Shown here one piece after another: positions 41,694 through 49,499 of a stretch of 64,000 nt of DNA. A model generated the notes under the pieces. The model ran no database searches. It saw only the letters and a program-made list of their open reading frames with translations, and was not told the origin of the DNA. Where the stretch lies: positions 1-64,000 of the forward strand of contig NZ_CAKJTJ010000009.1 of assembly GCF_917563925.1 (NCBI RefSeq), given 5' to 3'. The position numbers and the translations under genes were made by a program. Each line of letters begins with the position of its first letter. The first letter of the stretch is position 1. Source of the DNA: Sutcliffiella rhizosphaerae. Lineage in GTDB: Bacteria > Bacillota > Bacilli > Bacillales > Bacillaceae_I.

Positions 41694-41742
41694 TTGACTA
41701 GACACCAAATAGTGTCATATAATTAAGACACCGATAAGTGTC
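41694..41742 (+). promoter_or_regulatory. Promoter with two ArsR-type operators
   Basis: TTGACT (41694-41699) and TATAAT (41718-41723) are 18 bp apart. Two dyads of form GACAC-N6-GTGTC lie at 41701-41716, filling the spacer, and at 41727-41742, just downstream of the -10. Their centres are 26 bp apart. The ArsR gene 30 bp downstream is the natural repressor for both. Confidence 0.8.
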
Positions 41743-41771
41743 GCTTTTTAAATAGCTGAGAGGAGAGGGTT

Positions 41772-42092
41772 ATGAATACTATCAACCAAGAGCGTGATGT
41801 ATATATTGCCATTGCAGATCCAACTCGCCGTAAGCTAATTCGGCTGTTGGCAGAATCAGATGAGGTACCACTTTATGAACTGACTCCTCATTTTGAAATG
41901 GGACGTACTGCAGTTTCGAAGCATTTAGCTATTCTTAAAGCTGCTGATTTAGTAACGAACCGAAAAATAGGAAGGGAAACAAGGTATAAGCTTAATCCTG
42001 CCCCCTTACAAGAAGTAAAAGATTGGTTGGCATATTATGAACAATTTTGGAATGAACGAGCAGCACTACTAAAAAATTTATTGGAGGAATAA
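41772..42092 (+). CDS. ArsR family transcriptional repressor
   Basis: A 106-residue winged-helix regulator: IADPTRRKLIRLLAESDEVP, ELTPHFEMGRTAVSKHLAIL and RKIGRETRYKLNPAPLQEVK. No cysteine pair for metal sensing is present, so it belongs to the SdpR-like, metal-independent branch usually coupled to AHSA1 proteins. It should repress its own operon through the two dyads upstream. The next gene starts three bases after its stop. Confidence 0.9.
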   Translation: MNTINQERDVYIAIADPTRRKLIRLLAESDEVPLYELTPHFEMGRTAVSKHLAILKAADLVTNRKIGRETRYKLNPAPLQEVKDWLAYYEQFWNERAALLKNLLEE

Positions 42093-42095
42093 AAG

Positions 42096-42485
42096 ATGGC
42101 AAATTTATCACTAGATTTTGAGTTCAAAAGTTCTGTAAATAAGGTGTGGAATGCATTAACCCATTCGGAAACCCTTGCACTTTGGGTGATGGAGAATAAT
42201 TTCAAACCTATCGTAGGATATAAGTGTCAGTTTCAAAATAGGGAGATTGGTTTAGTGGTGAAAAGTGAAGTATTAGTCGTAGACGAGCCTAATACATTAT
42301 CATACACCTGGATTGGTGGTCCGATAGACACTATTGTTACATGGACGTTAAAGCAAGAAGGGGATATTACACATCTACACTTAGATCATACAGGCTTTGA
42401 AGCGGAAAACCAGGCGTTCCATGGTGCAAAATACGGCTGGGCTAATATGGTAGATACGTTAACAAATATGTTAGAGCAAGAGTAA
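42096..42485 (+). CDS. SRPBCC/AHSA1 domain protein
   Basis: A 129-residue START-like fold protein: LDFEFKSSVNKVWNALTHSE at the N-terminus and HLDHTGFEAENQAFHGAKYG, W..M...L near the C-terminus, as in the AHSA1 family often encoded with ArsR regulators. It forms a hydrophobic cavity and may bind a ligand; no enzymatic role can be read. Coupled to the ArsR gene. Confidence 0.88.
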   Translation: MANLSLDFEFKSSVNKVWNALTHSETLALWVMENNFKPIVGYKCQFQNREIGLVVKSEVLVVDEPNTLSYTWIGGPIDTIVTWTLKQEGDITHLHLDHTGFEAENQAFHGAKYGWANMVDTLTNMLEQE

Positions 42486-42505
42486 ATAATAAAGGAGATT
42501 GGCAA

Positions 42506-43213
42506 ATGGGATTTTTTAATGACATATTTTCTATTTTTAAAAAGAGTGAGTTGGAATTACTTGAAAGCTATAAAGAATCAGCTGATGTTTATACCTTTTC
42601 ATTCAAAAAAGATAAAGATTTAACATGGAACGCTGGACAGCACGGCTTGTTCACCATTACTCATAAAAAGATAAAGGACTCTATTCGACCATTCAGTGTA
42701 GCTTCTTCTTCTAATGAAGATGTTATAAAAATCACGACAAGGATTGGAGAAAATCCAAGTGAATTTAAAAAGGCTTTACTTGAATTAAAAAGTGGAATGA
42801 AGGTTAGCATGAGTGGTCCTGTAGGCTCCTTTTATCTAAAAGACAACAGCCCTACACTATTGATTGCTGGTGGCATTGGCATTACACCATTTAGAGCAAT
42901 GGTAAAGCAGCTGGAGACAGAAGGTAACGGAAAGAACAATAAAATAACACTATTATATTTGGATAGTAAGAAATCATTTGCATTTAAGGAAGAACTGGAT
43001 CAAATTGCAAAGAACACATCTATAGATATTTCATACCTTGAATCCAGAGATGAGTTATATAAAAGCATAGAAAACTTCATTTCCACTCACAAAAACAACG
43101 GGAAATATTATATTGCAGGCTCAAAATCAATGGTAGATTCCATTTCAGGACATTTAACCAATAACCATATTTCTAAAAAGAATATTAAAAAGCACAATTT
43201 TAGAGGTATTTAA
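42506..43213 (+). CDS. Ferredoxin reductase-type FAD/NAD(P) oxidoreductase
   Basis: A 235-residue FNR-family module: FAD-binding barrel with IRPFSVASSS (RxxS) near residue 60, then a nucleotide-binding domain starting LLIAGGIGITPFRAMVKQLE near 116 and ending YYIAGSKSMVDSI. There is no iron-sulfur domain, so it must pass electrons to a separate partner. AAAGGAG precedes the ATG, 20 bp after the SRPBCC gene. Third gene of the ArsR operon. Confidence 0.87.
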   Translation: MGFFNDIFSIFKKSELELLESYKESADVYTFSFKKDKDLTWNAGQHGLFTITHKKIKDSIRPFSVASSSNEDVIKITTRIGENPSEFKKALLELKSGMKVSMSGPVGSFYLKDNSPTLLIAGGIGITPFRAMVKQLETEGNGKNNKITLLYLDSKKSFAFKEELDQIAKNTSIDISYLESRDELYKSIENFISTHKNNGKYYIAGSKSMVDSISGHLTNNHISKKNIKKHNFRGI

Positions 43214-43235
43214 CTCTAAACGGTTAAACTATGAT

Positions 43236-43272
43236 GAGTCACGTAAAATATCTTTTACGAGACTCTTTTTTT
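43236..43272. terminator. Terminator between convergent genes
   Basis: GAGTC-A-CGTAAAA pairs with TTTTACG-A-GACTC around a 4-base loop, then TTTTTTT. It ends the ArsR operon and overlaps the end of the phosphotransferase gene. Confidence 0.8.
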
Positions 43273-44187
43273 ATCTAAATTCTCAAGTAGTGCTGCTAAA
43301 TTATCTCTGTCTTGATTTATCCACTCTATCGTTGCTTTTATGTTATTTTTCCTTATTATTCTCTCTATCCAATAGACGTAAATTCCTAATTTATAATATA
43401 GCCTTACACAAAGCTGACTATAATAGAAGTCATGCCAATTAAGGTGAATATTCGAAGTAGTATTCCATGCATGTAAATAAGACTTTAATGCTATTTGAAT
43501 ATGCACTGAATGGTGAGGAATCGATTGATATTTCTCTCCAAGATGCTCAACTAAAGAAGTCATTGTCCCAATTTTACAGGATTCAAAATCAATAAACGTT
43601 ATTTCGTCTTCATTCATGAAAATATTAAGAAGTGAAATATCTCCTGGATCTAACGTTAGAGGTGTACTTTCCATCACTTTAATAATATCTTCAATCCTGC
43701 TGAGGCAATCTTTTAACAGAGCTAGTGACTGACCAATCATCTCTTCAAGCACATGTGTATAACTTTCAAGTAAATCTTGCAGTTCCTCAAAGTTTGTATA
43801 GTGTTGTGGAGGCTTTTCCGTTATACGTCTGTTCCAGTTGGCAGCCCACTTTCCAAGTCCTGAAAAAACCTTTTCAACATGAGAGGAATTTTGAAAATCT
43901 GGATGAATCCCATCTAACCATTCCAATGCCAAAAAATAACTATTATCCCAATATCGACTTGTTAAAAGCCGCGGAACATAAAGTGTCTCAGGACTACTGA
44001 AATACGTTTCATATATTTCTATTTCTTTTCGTATAGCGATATCCTGTCCATATTTAATAAATACATCACCATGTTTTGTTGTTATCTTTTCAATGATTCT
44101 CTCCTGTTTCGTATCATCTATTATTTCTCGATTGATAATTCTACTTTTCAAAAAAGATTCTAATGTTTTATCATTTAAGTGTTTCAC
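43255..44187 (-). CDS. Aminoglycoside phosphotransferase-fold kinase
   Basis: A 310-residue APH/choline-kinase-like protein. The Brenner-type motif reads DPGDISLLN near residue 185 (Asp and Asn kept, the usual His replaced by Pro) and the metal motif is FIDFESC near 205. The N-lobe has DVFIKYGQ (Lys) and EIEIYE. The substrate is unknown and resistance should not be inferred. GTG start with GGAAGGAATAAG upstream, four bases after the histidine phosphatase stop, so the two are coupled. Confidence 0.8.
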   Translation of the reverse strand: MKHLNDKTLESFLKSRIINREIIDDTKQERIIEKITTKHGDVFIKYGQDIAIRKEIEIYETYFSSPETLYVPRLLTSRYWDNSYFLALEWLDGIHPDFQNSSHVEKVFSGLGKWAANWNRRITEKPPQHYTNFEELQDLLESYTHVLEEMIGQSLALLKDCLSRIEDIIKVMESTPLTLDPGDISLLNIFMNEDEITFIDFESCKIGTMTSLVEHLGEKYQSIPHHSVHIQIALKSYLHAWNTTSNIHLNWHDFYYSQLCVRLYYKLGIYVYWIERIIRKNNIKATIEWINQDRDNLAALLENLDKKRVS

Positions 44188-44191
44188 ATTC

Positions 44192-44761
44192 TTATTCCTT
44201 CCAAAGTTTCTTAACTTCTACTAACTGCTGGACATTGAATTGCATGCGATAAATATCTGGTTTGGTGGTTTGTAGTAGAAAATCCAAACTATAATCAGGA
44301 CTATAAAACCCCATCATTAAGGTCATAATGGCTCCATGTGTCCCTACTACTACTCTGCGTCCTTTATAGACATTCAAAATCTCCTGCAAAACTTTTACTG
44401 CCCTCTTCTGACAATCTGTATTAGATTCAGCTCCTGATAAAGAAAAATATGGATCTTCAAACGACTTTTTTAATAAAGGTAGTAACTCCTTATCTGACAT
44501 TCTATTATTCTCACCAGTAAACATTCTTTCTTTGAGGTTATCTATCACTATTACTTCTTGACCAATCTGCTTTGCGATAGGTTGTACGGAAAGGATTGAG
44601 CGTTTGTAGGGACTGGAAAGCACCACGTCAATTTCTTCATTTCGTAACAATTCACCAATTAATAGAGCATCTTCATATCCTTTTGCCGTCAATCCTCTTG
44701 TTCTTTCGTCTCCTTCCTTTGGAGATTCACCGTGTCTTACCATATAAATATAAGTATCCAT
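44192..44761 (-). CDS. Histidine phosphatase family protein
   Basis: A 189-residue phosphoglycerate mutase-like phosphatase: catalytic MVRHGESPKEGDERTRGLT at residue 8, Arg in VLSSPYKRSILS near 52 and the second His in VVVGTHGAIMTLM near 140. It hydrolyses a phosphate ester; substrate unknown. Upstream partner of the kinase-like gene. Confidence 0.88.
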   Translation of the reverse strand: MDTYIYMVRHGESPKEGDERTRGLTAKGYEDALLIGELLRNEEIDVVLSSPYKRSILSVQPIAKQIGQEVIVIDNLKERMFTGENNRMSDKELLPLLKKSFEDPYFSLSGAESNTDCQKRAVKVLQEILNVYKGRRVVVGTHGAIMTLMMGFYSPDYSLDFLLQTTKPDIYRMQFNVQQLVEVKKLWKE

Positions 44762-44788
44762 CGTAACATTTCCTCTACTTTAATTTGA

Positions 44789-44886
44789 TTAGTAAATAAG
44801 GTAATACATGCCGACAAATAAAAGAATAATGATCACTCCTCTAGATAAGGAACCTAAAATATTGAAAAAAGCTTCTCCTTTTTCAC
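44789..44886 (-). pseudogene. Frameshifted small membrane-protein gene
   Basis: GTG at 44886 behind GGGGGAAG opens KKEKLFS, then stops; one base out of phase the frame continues NILGSLSRGVIIILLFVGMY and ends YLIY at 44789. One missing A near 44868 explains it. The intact protein would be about 32 residues with one helix. It follows another small membrane gene by 26 bp. Confidence 0.45.
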
Positions 44887-44912
44887 TTTTCTTCCCCCTG
44901 TTCTTCCGGCAA

Positions 44913-45119
44913 TTAAAAATAATAGATGATAGCTGCTAATCCAAAACAAATTAATCCCAATAATCCCGAATACATCCCAACTTTTGTCCTGAAGTCTTTA
45001 TGCACAGTTGTTTCTGAATTAACATTTGCTCTATGCTGTTGTCCACTCGTCCAAACACCAAAAAATATTCCTGATATGACAATGAACATTCCCCCGATTA
45101 TTAATACGATATTCAACAT
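44913..45119 (-). CDS. Two-helix membrane protein, 68 aa
   Basis: Helices IVLIIGGMFIVISGIFFGVW and SGLLGLICFGLAAIIYYF with a polar external or internal loop (TSGQQHRANVNSETTVHKDF). GGGGGAAT precedes the ATG. The pattern recalls DUF5316-type proteins but I am not sure. Function unknown. Confidence 0.6.
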   Translation of the reverse strand: MLNIVLIIGGMFIVISGIFFGVWTSGQQHRANVNSETTVHKDFRTKVGMYSGLLGLICFGLAAIIYYF

Positions 45120-45308
45120 ATGGATTCCCCCTTCATATTTATATACATTAGAAAGGAATCATAGGTTTCACTATTTTTTTATAATGAAAGCTTTTCTAAA
45201 AAAGCTACAAGCTACAAACTTCAACAAAAAAACTTTTTTAAAATTCTACTTAAAGAACTTTAATAAGTTTAATTTGTTTTATGATGAATAGATGAACGTT
45301 GACGGTTT

Positions 45309-46420
45309 CTAGTTCAGTAGTTTTCGATATAGTTCCTCTATATCCTTTATATCTAGAGTTTTAGGATTATTATTCAAAAGTCTTGTCACCTTAGAGGCTG
45401 CAAGAGCAAGTTCCTCAATATCAGTCTCTTTTACACCGAAAGCTTTTAAATCCTGAGGAATAGCTAATTCCTGTGTCCAACTCTCCATTTGTTCAATGAG
45501 TAATTCTACTGCTTTGTCTGCTGAGATTGTATCGTCTTTAATTAATCCAATTTCTTTCGCGATAATTGCCATTCTATCTTGTATTTTGTCAAGATTATAT
45601 CGAGTTACGTGAGGAAGCAACATCGAATTCGCTTCACCATGCGGAATGTGAAATTTACCACCTAATGGATACGCTAGTGCATGAACAGCTGCTGTACCTG
45701 AAGCAGTTAGCGCCATTCCTCCATCAGTAGAACCAAGGAGCATTTTATGACGTGCATGAACATTTGTACCTTCATGATATGCTTCTAGAATACTTTGAGA
45801 TAATAACTTCATAGATTCTAGTGCAAACATATCGCAAATTGGATTTGCTTTATTAGATATGAAAGATTCAAAAGAATGAGTGAAAGCATCCATTCCCGTT
45901 GCACCAATAATTGCTGGTGGCAATTTCAACGTTAATAGTGAATCTAATATAACTAGATTGGCAGTAAATAACGACTAACAATTCCTTCCTTTAACTCTTC
46001 ATCTGGAAGAGTCACGTTGGCATTAGGTGTTACCTCCGAGCCTGTACCAGATGTTGTTGGAATTAACATAGTTGGGATTCCAGGGTACTCGATTTTATCT
46101 GTTCCTACCATACTTCTTAACGACTGATTATTGGTACTCATTACTGATAGAAGCTTGGTGGAATCAAGCACACTTCCTCCACCTAGGCCACTGAGAAGTC
46201 ATATTTCTTATTAGACGTTTTACTAAAAATTTTTTCTATATGGCCAATCGTTGGCTCTGGTTGTATTTCAGCAATAATGTCATAGGATATCCCAGCTGCT
46301 GTAACTGCTGTGTTATGCTGTCATTAAATGAATTTTTTTTAAGAAGGGAGTGGAGACTAAAAGCGCATTTGTCACCTCACCAAACATGGATAAATATTGA
46401 TGGAGCTCTTTTAAATACGG
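45309..46420 (-). pseudogene. Iron-containing alcohol dehydrogenase, multiply broken
   Basis: Pieces of one Fe-ADH lie in order on the minus strand: YLKELHQYLSMFGEVTNALL and VSTPFLKKIHLMTA, then ITQQLQQ, then AGISYDIIAEIQPEPTIGHI, then GLGGGSVLDSTKLLSVMSTN with PTTSGTGSEVTP, and finally LVILDSLLTLKLPPAIIGAT, GMDAFTHSFESF, HIPHGEANSMLLPHVTRYN to 45309. The NAD-binding GGGS and iron-ligand histidines are recognisable. At least four frame breaks (near 46315, 46295, 46195 and 45955) and loss of the first ~30 residues rule out function. Confidence 0.88.
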
Positions 46421-46506
46421 TATACTTTACATAAAATCATAAAATGTATTTTTTAGCTAGTTTATTATATTTGACAGCATTGAATGCAGAAAAGGATGGT
46501 GATTTT

Positions 46507-46875
46507 TTGAGAAGATCAATATGTTTGTTTTTAGTCATTTTATTGTTAACAGCATGCACAAATAGTTACAGCTTCTCAGGTCAAAGCGATAATTGGAAAA
46601 TGGAGTACCAGGTAACAACCCCAGGTAATGGCGTAGAAAGTAAAATTTCCATTCTTTATACAGGTTCCGATGAACATCCCGAACATATCTATTACTCCAT
46701 TGAAGGTATGAATTCTAAACGAGAAGGCGATGCTACTTATCCAGAAAAAGGAATAGAATGGACCTCAATGGAATGCTATGATTGCATGCCTATTCCTAAA
46801 GATGGAGAAATAGAGGTCACGATAGAATGGGATGGAAAGAAGGAAGTATTAATGTTAACTAGCCAAGATGACTAA
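46507..46875 (+). CDS. Small lipoprotein, 122 aa
   Basis: TTG start behind AAAGGATGGTGA gives RRSICLFLVILLLTAC, a lipoprotein signal whose lipobox is LLTAC. The ~105-residue mature part is beta-rich (WKMEYQVTTPG, KISILYTGSDEHPEHIYYSI) and ends in a hydrophilic tail; it has a CYDC motif. No family recognised. The frame is open further upstream to 46444, but that start has no ribosome site. Confidence 0.65.
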   Translation: MRRSICLFLVILLLTACTNSYSFSGQSDNWKMEYQVTTPGNGVESKISILYTGSDEHPEHIYYSIEGMNSKREGDATYPEKGIEWTSMECYDCMPIPKDGEIEVTIEWDGKKEVLMLTSQDD

Positions 46876-46885
46876 ATAGGCAGTT

Positions 46886-47299
46886 CTATGAAGAATATAG
46901 TAGATCATTTACGATTTCCGTCAATCTATGCCTGATCACTAACTGTACCTTTCTCACTTCTTCATCTAAGTGGCTTAGATCTTCATCCTGCACTCCCCAT
47001 GGCAATTTTGTTTCTTTTTCTAATTGAAGCACTTCTGCCTTCAACCATGGTTGTGACATGAGATAAACTTTACGACATGCTTCTTGGTTTTGGAATTCTT
47101 CAGGCACTCTGAAATTTAAGTCATTCAACCATTTTTGGAATTCCCATTCACCATTTTCTTGTATTCTCTTTTTAAACATTACTAATAGTAGCTCTATTAG
47201 GTTGGGATCAAATTTTTCTTCTTGCATTTTTTGGTGTAAGTTTGCTAGAGTAAGTCTTTTTATTCTGTTTTTGTTGAAATTTAATATGTTTTTAAACAT
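46886..47299 (-). CDS. Uncharacterised helical protein, 137 aa
   Basis: Mostly helical, basic at the start (NILNFNKNRIKRLTLANLHQ) and with WEFQKWLNDLNFRVPEEF, CRKVYLMSQPWLKAEVLQLE. No membrane segment or known motif. GAGGTAGAG before the ATG; 21 bp from the esterase gene upstream, so possibly one transcript. Confidence 0.55.
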   Translation of the reverse strand: MFKNILNFNKNRIKRLTLANLHQKMQEEKFDPNLIELLLVMFKKRIQENGEWEFQKWLNDLNFRVPEEFQNQEACRKVYLMSQPWLKAEVLQLEKETKLPWGVQDEDLSHLDEEVRKVQLVIRHRLTEIVNDLLYSS

Positions 47300-47320
47300 T
47301 TATCTCTACCTCAATTTGAA

Positions 47321-48097
47321 TTAATTTTTATACAAGTAATGAAGAATGGATGGGAAACGTTCTCTCCAAGCTTTTTCATTATGAACAGCATCCTCAACTA
47401 ATTCAAAGCGATATTCGATATTCTTTTTCTTTATTATTTTTTCAAAGGATACATTAGAATGAATATACTCATCCGGTCCGAAGGTTGCAGTTTCTTCTCT
47501 AGTGCCTACATCAAAGTAGAACCTATCTATTGCTGATAAGTCACTTCTCTCTGCAAACTTCTCAATATCGTTTTGACTGAACCAATAAGCATTGGAAAGC
47601 GCAGCTACTTTTTTAAATATGTGAGGATACTTACACATAGCATAGGTAGATATTAATCCCCCCGCAGAGCTTCCTGCCATAGCAGTATCATCTTGGATGG
47701 TTCTATATTTACTATCTATAAAAGGTTTTAATTCTTTTACGATAAAATCAATATAAAGCTTTCCCTCTCCACCAAGGTCTATTGATGTATCCATAGATAA
47801 ACCTTTATTAACGTGTTTATCACTGATCCACGGTCCATATTCGTCATTTCGTTTTGTACCCACTGTATTGCAATCAATACCTACTACTATAAGTTTTAAT
47901 TCACTTTCTTTTAAACATTGTTCTATTCCCCAACTTGCTCCGAAAAAGGCATCTTCGTCTCGAAATAGATTTTGTGCATCATGCATATATAAAATGGGAT
48001 AATTTTTTGTAGATTGTTCATAACCTTTAGGTAGTAATACTTTTACCATTCTCTCTCTGTTTAGCTCTGTTAGATTCACTAAATGTGTTTCAATCAT
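47321..48097 (-). CDS. Esterase (PF00756-like alpha/beta hydrolase)
   Basis: A 258-residue putative esterase family protein: VLLPKGYEQSTKNYPILYMH at the start, nucleophile elbow AMAGSSAGGLIS near 142, a catalytic Asp candidate in YFDVGTREET and the His in EDAVHNEKAWRERFP near 240. Related to ferri-siderophore and acyl esterases of the Fes/D group, but no siderophore genes are near. AGGAGGGG upstream. Confidence 0.83.
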   Translation of the reverse strand: MIETHLVNLTELNRERMVKVLLPKGYEQSTKNYPILYMHDAQNLFRDEDAFFGASWGIEQCLKESELKLIVVGIDCNTVGTKRNDEYGPWISDKHVNKGLSMDTSIDLGGEGKLYIDFIVKELKPFIDSKYRTIQDDTAMAGSSAGGLISTYAMCKYPHIFKKVAALSNAYWFSQNDIEKFAERSDLSAIDRFYFDVGTREETATFGPDEYIHSNVSFEKIIKKKNIEYRFELVEDAVHNEKAWRERFPSILHYLYKN

Positions 48098-48130
48098 ATC
48101 TAATGATCCCCTCCTACTCTAAATATTACT

Positions 48131-48556
48131 TCAAATGAATTCCTTCAACCATTTATCATCCATCGGGCCGTTTACAACATGATAAATTCGATAGGATGCA
48201 ACAATCTCACTATCAAATGTAAATGGGATAAATTCTCCCCCCTTATATTCAAAGGAGAAATCGCTTGGATTGTGTGAGACCCATCCTCTTTCTTTACTTG
48301 CCTTTACTTTATAATGATTAAAATACTCTTTTAGTTTGTTCATTGTTGCCTTATCTTCTATTGTGTATGTAACAGTTTCGGATTGTGTATTGGTGGTATC
48401 ATGATAGTGAATTTTCTCCACGTTCCGAAAATCTAACACATCACTTAAATTTTGTTCGCGATACTGATGAAAGTTGATAGCTATACTTATTATGATGATT
48501 GCAATAAAGGAGATGCATAAGGAGAAGAATATACGTTTTATACTAGACCTACTCAA
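48131..48556 (-). CDS. Membrane-anchored protein of unknown function, 141 aa
   Basis: TTG start behind GGGGGATTC. N-terminal helix IFFSLCISFIAIIIISIAI anchors an extracellular domain with strands such as VTYTIEDKATMNKLKEYFNH and PSDFSFEYKGGEFIPFTF; it reminds me of DUF5301 proteins. No enzymatic motif. Confidence 0.6.
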   Translation of the reverse strand: MSRSSIKRIFFSLCISFIAIIIISIAINFHQYREQNLSDVLDFRNVEKIHYHDTTNTQSETVTYTIEDKATMNKLKEYFNHYKVKASKERGWVSHNPSDFSFEYKGGEFIPFTFDSEIVASYRIYHVVNGPMDDKWLKEFI

Positions 48557-48579
48557 AAAGAATCCCCCAGTTTGTATAC

Positions 48580-48738
48580 TTACTCATTCGTTGCCTTATT
48601 ATTTTTCTTTAATGTTGTGTTGATATTGTTTAAGCTTATTAGAATGAATCCTAGCATAGTAAAGGTGACAATTTCCCCAGTAAAAAAAGCCAAAACACCT
48701 AAAATAATAAAATAAAATCCATACCACCAGTTATTCAT
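48580..48738 (-). CDS. Small membrane protein, 52 aa
   Basis: ATG at 48738 behind GGGGGATATGAT. Sequence MNNWWYGFYFIILGVLAFFT and GEIVTFTMLGFILISLNNIN form two hydrophobic stretches, followed by the polar tail TTLKKNNKATNE. Real-looking start and codon pattern; family unknown. Confidence 0.55.
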   Translation of the reverse strand: MNNWWYGFYFIILGVLAFFTGEIVTFTMLGFILISLNNINTTLKKNNKATNE

Positions 48739-48897
48739 ATCATATCCCCCTATTTCTTGTTAAGAATATACTTATATATAAAATTATTCATAAAAAGTAG
48801 CTTTTTCATATCTTACAATGTTAACATCACTACTTTGCAATCTATTTAAATGGTGGGATGAATAGTCAAACAACCATAAAAAATTTAAGACTGCTTT

Positions 48898-49226
48898 CTA
48901 ATCTCCATTAATACTAATAGATACATAACTAGTCTGAGAAATTACATCCATTTCTTTTCCTTCCTTTTCGTAAACCGTTAAGCTTCCCATCTGTTCTTTT
49001 ATATTCCAACCCACAGTTTGATAATAGCAAGGTATCTTAGTGGCAAGCCATTTTCCTCTGATGCAGGTTTCCAATCATATTCTTCAAAATTGACCTTTTT
49101 ATTTGTCAGTTCTGCGCTTTTAGGAATTGGAAACCCCTCAAATGATTGGGATTCCTCGAATGAGAAATACACAAATAAACAAATGGTCATCATTAGCATT
49201 ATCCCAATACCACCGATTCTTTTCAT
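48898..49226 (-). pseudogene. Frameshifted secreted or membrane-anchored protein
   Basis: MKRIGGIGIMLMMTICLFVY is a signal or anchor, followed by FPIPKSAELTNKKVNFEEYD and GLPLRYLAIIK. An indel near 49018 moves the rest, GWNIKEQMGSLTVYEKEGKE and MDVISQTSYVSISINGD, into another frame that ends at 48898. The intact product would be about 109 residues. Family unknown. Confidence 0.65.
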
Positions 49227-49385
49227 ATCAATATTTTCAGCTCCATTCTACCTATACGTTTAAATTATTCTACTTTTATTGACTTTTTACCTTTTTTACC
49301 ATTTGACTATATTCTTCATTTTATCTTTAAATTTTCTGACAAAGAGCATACAATAAAGTTAATTCATAAAAAGGAGGCTATTTTC

Positions 49386-49442
49386 ATGAGAAAAATTGCA
49401 GGATTAAACGTACACACATTTAGAGGTGGAGTACTACTATAA
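49386..49442 (+). CDS. Leader peptide upstream of ABC exporter, 18 aa
   Basis: ATG at 49386 behind a strong AAAGGAGG (49370-49377) opens MRKIAGLNVHTFRGGVLL and stops at 49442, 57 bp before the exporter start. The peptide has no membrane helix. Its 3' half contains the first arm of a hairpin, as in ribosome-mediated attenuation of antibiotic-resistance genes. I do not recognise the peptide sequence. Confidence 0.6.
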   Translation: MRKIAGLNVHTFRGGVLL

Positions 49443-49493
49443 TCGTTTTTACCTGCCTCTAAATGTGATTAATTAAATCACATTTTAAAGGGG
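49415..49493 (+). promoter_or_regulatory. Alternative hairpins before the ABC exporter gene
   Basis: Arm 1 CACATTTAGAGG (49415-49426, in the leader ORF) pairs perfectly with arm 2 CCTCTAAATGTG (49456-49467). The 3' part of arm 2, AAATGTGATT (49461-49470), also pairs perfectly with arm 3 AATCACATTT (49476-49485), which ends one base before the exporter ribosome site AAAGGGG (49487-49493). The two hairpins exclude each other. A ribosome moving through the leader would open arm 1 and favour 2:3 next to the ribosome site. The direction of regulation is inference. Confidence 0.65.
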
Positions 49494-49499
49494 TACTTT

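Noticed and set aside
45184-45291. 36-codon plus-strand frame
   Set aside because: No ribosome site and a low-complexity Lys/Phe/Asn composition from AT-rich DNA.
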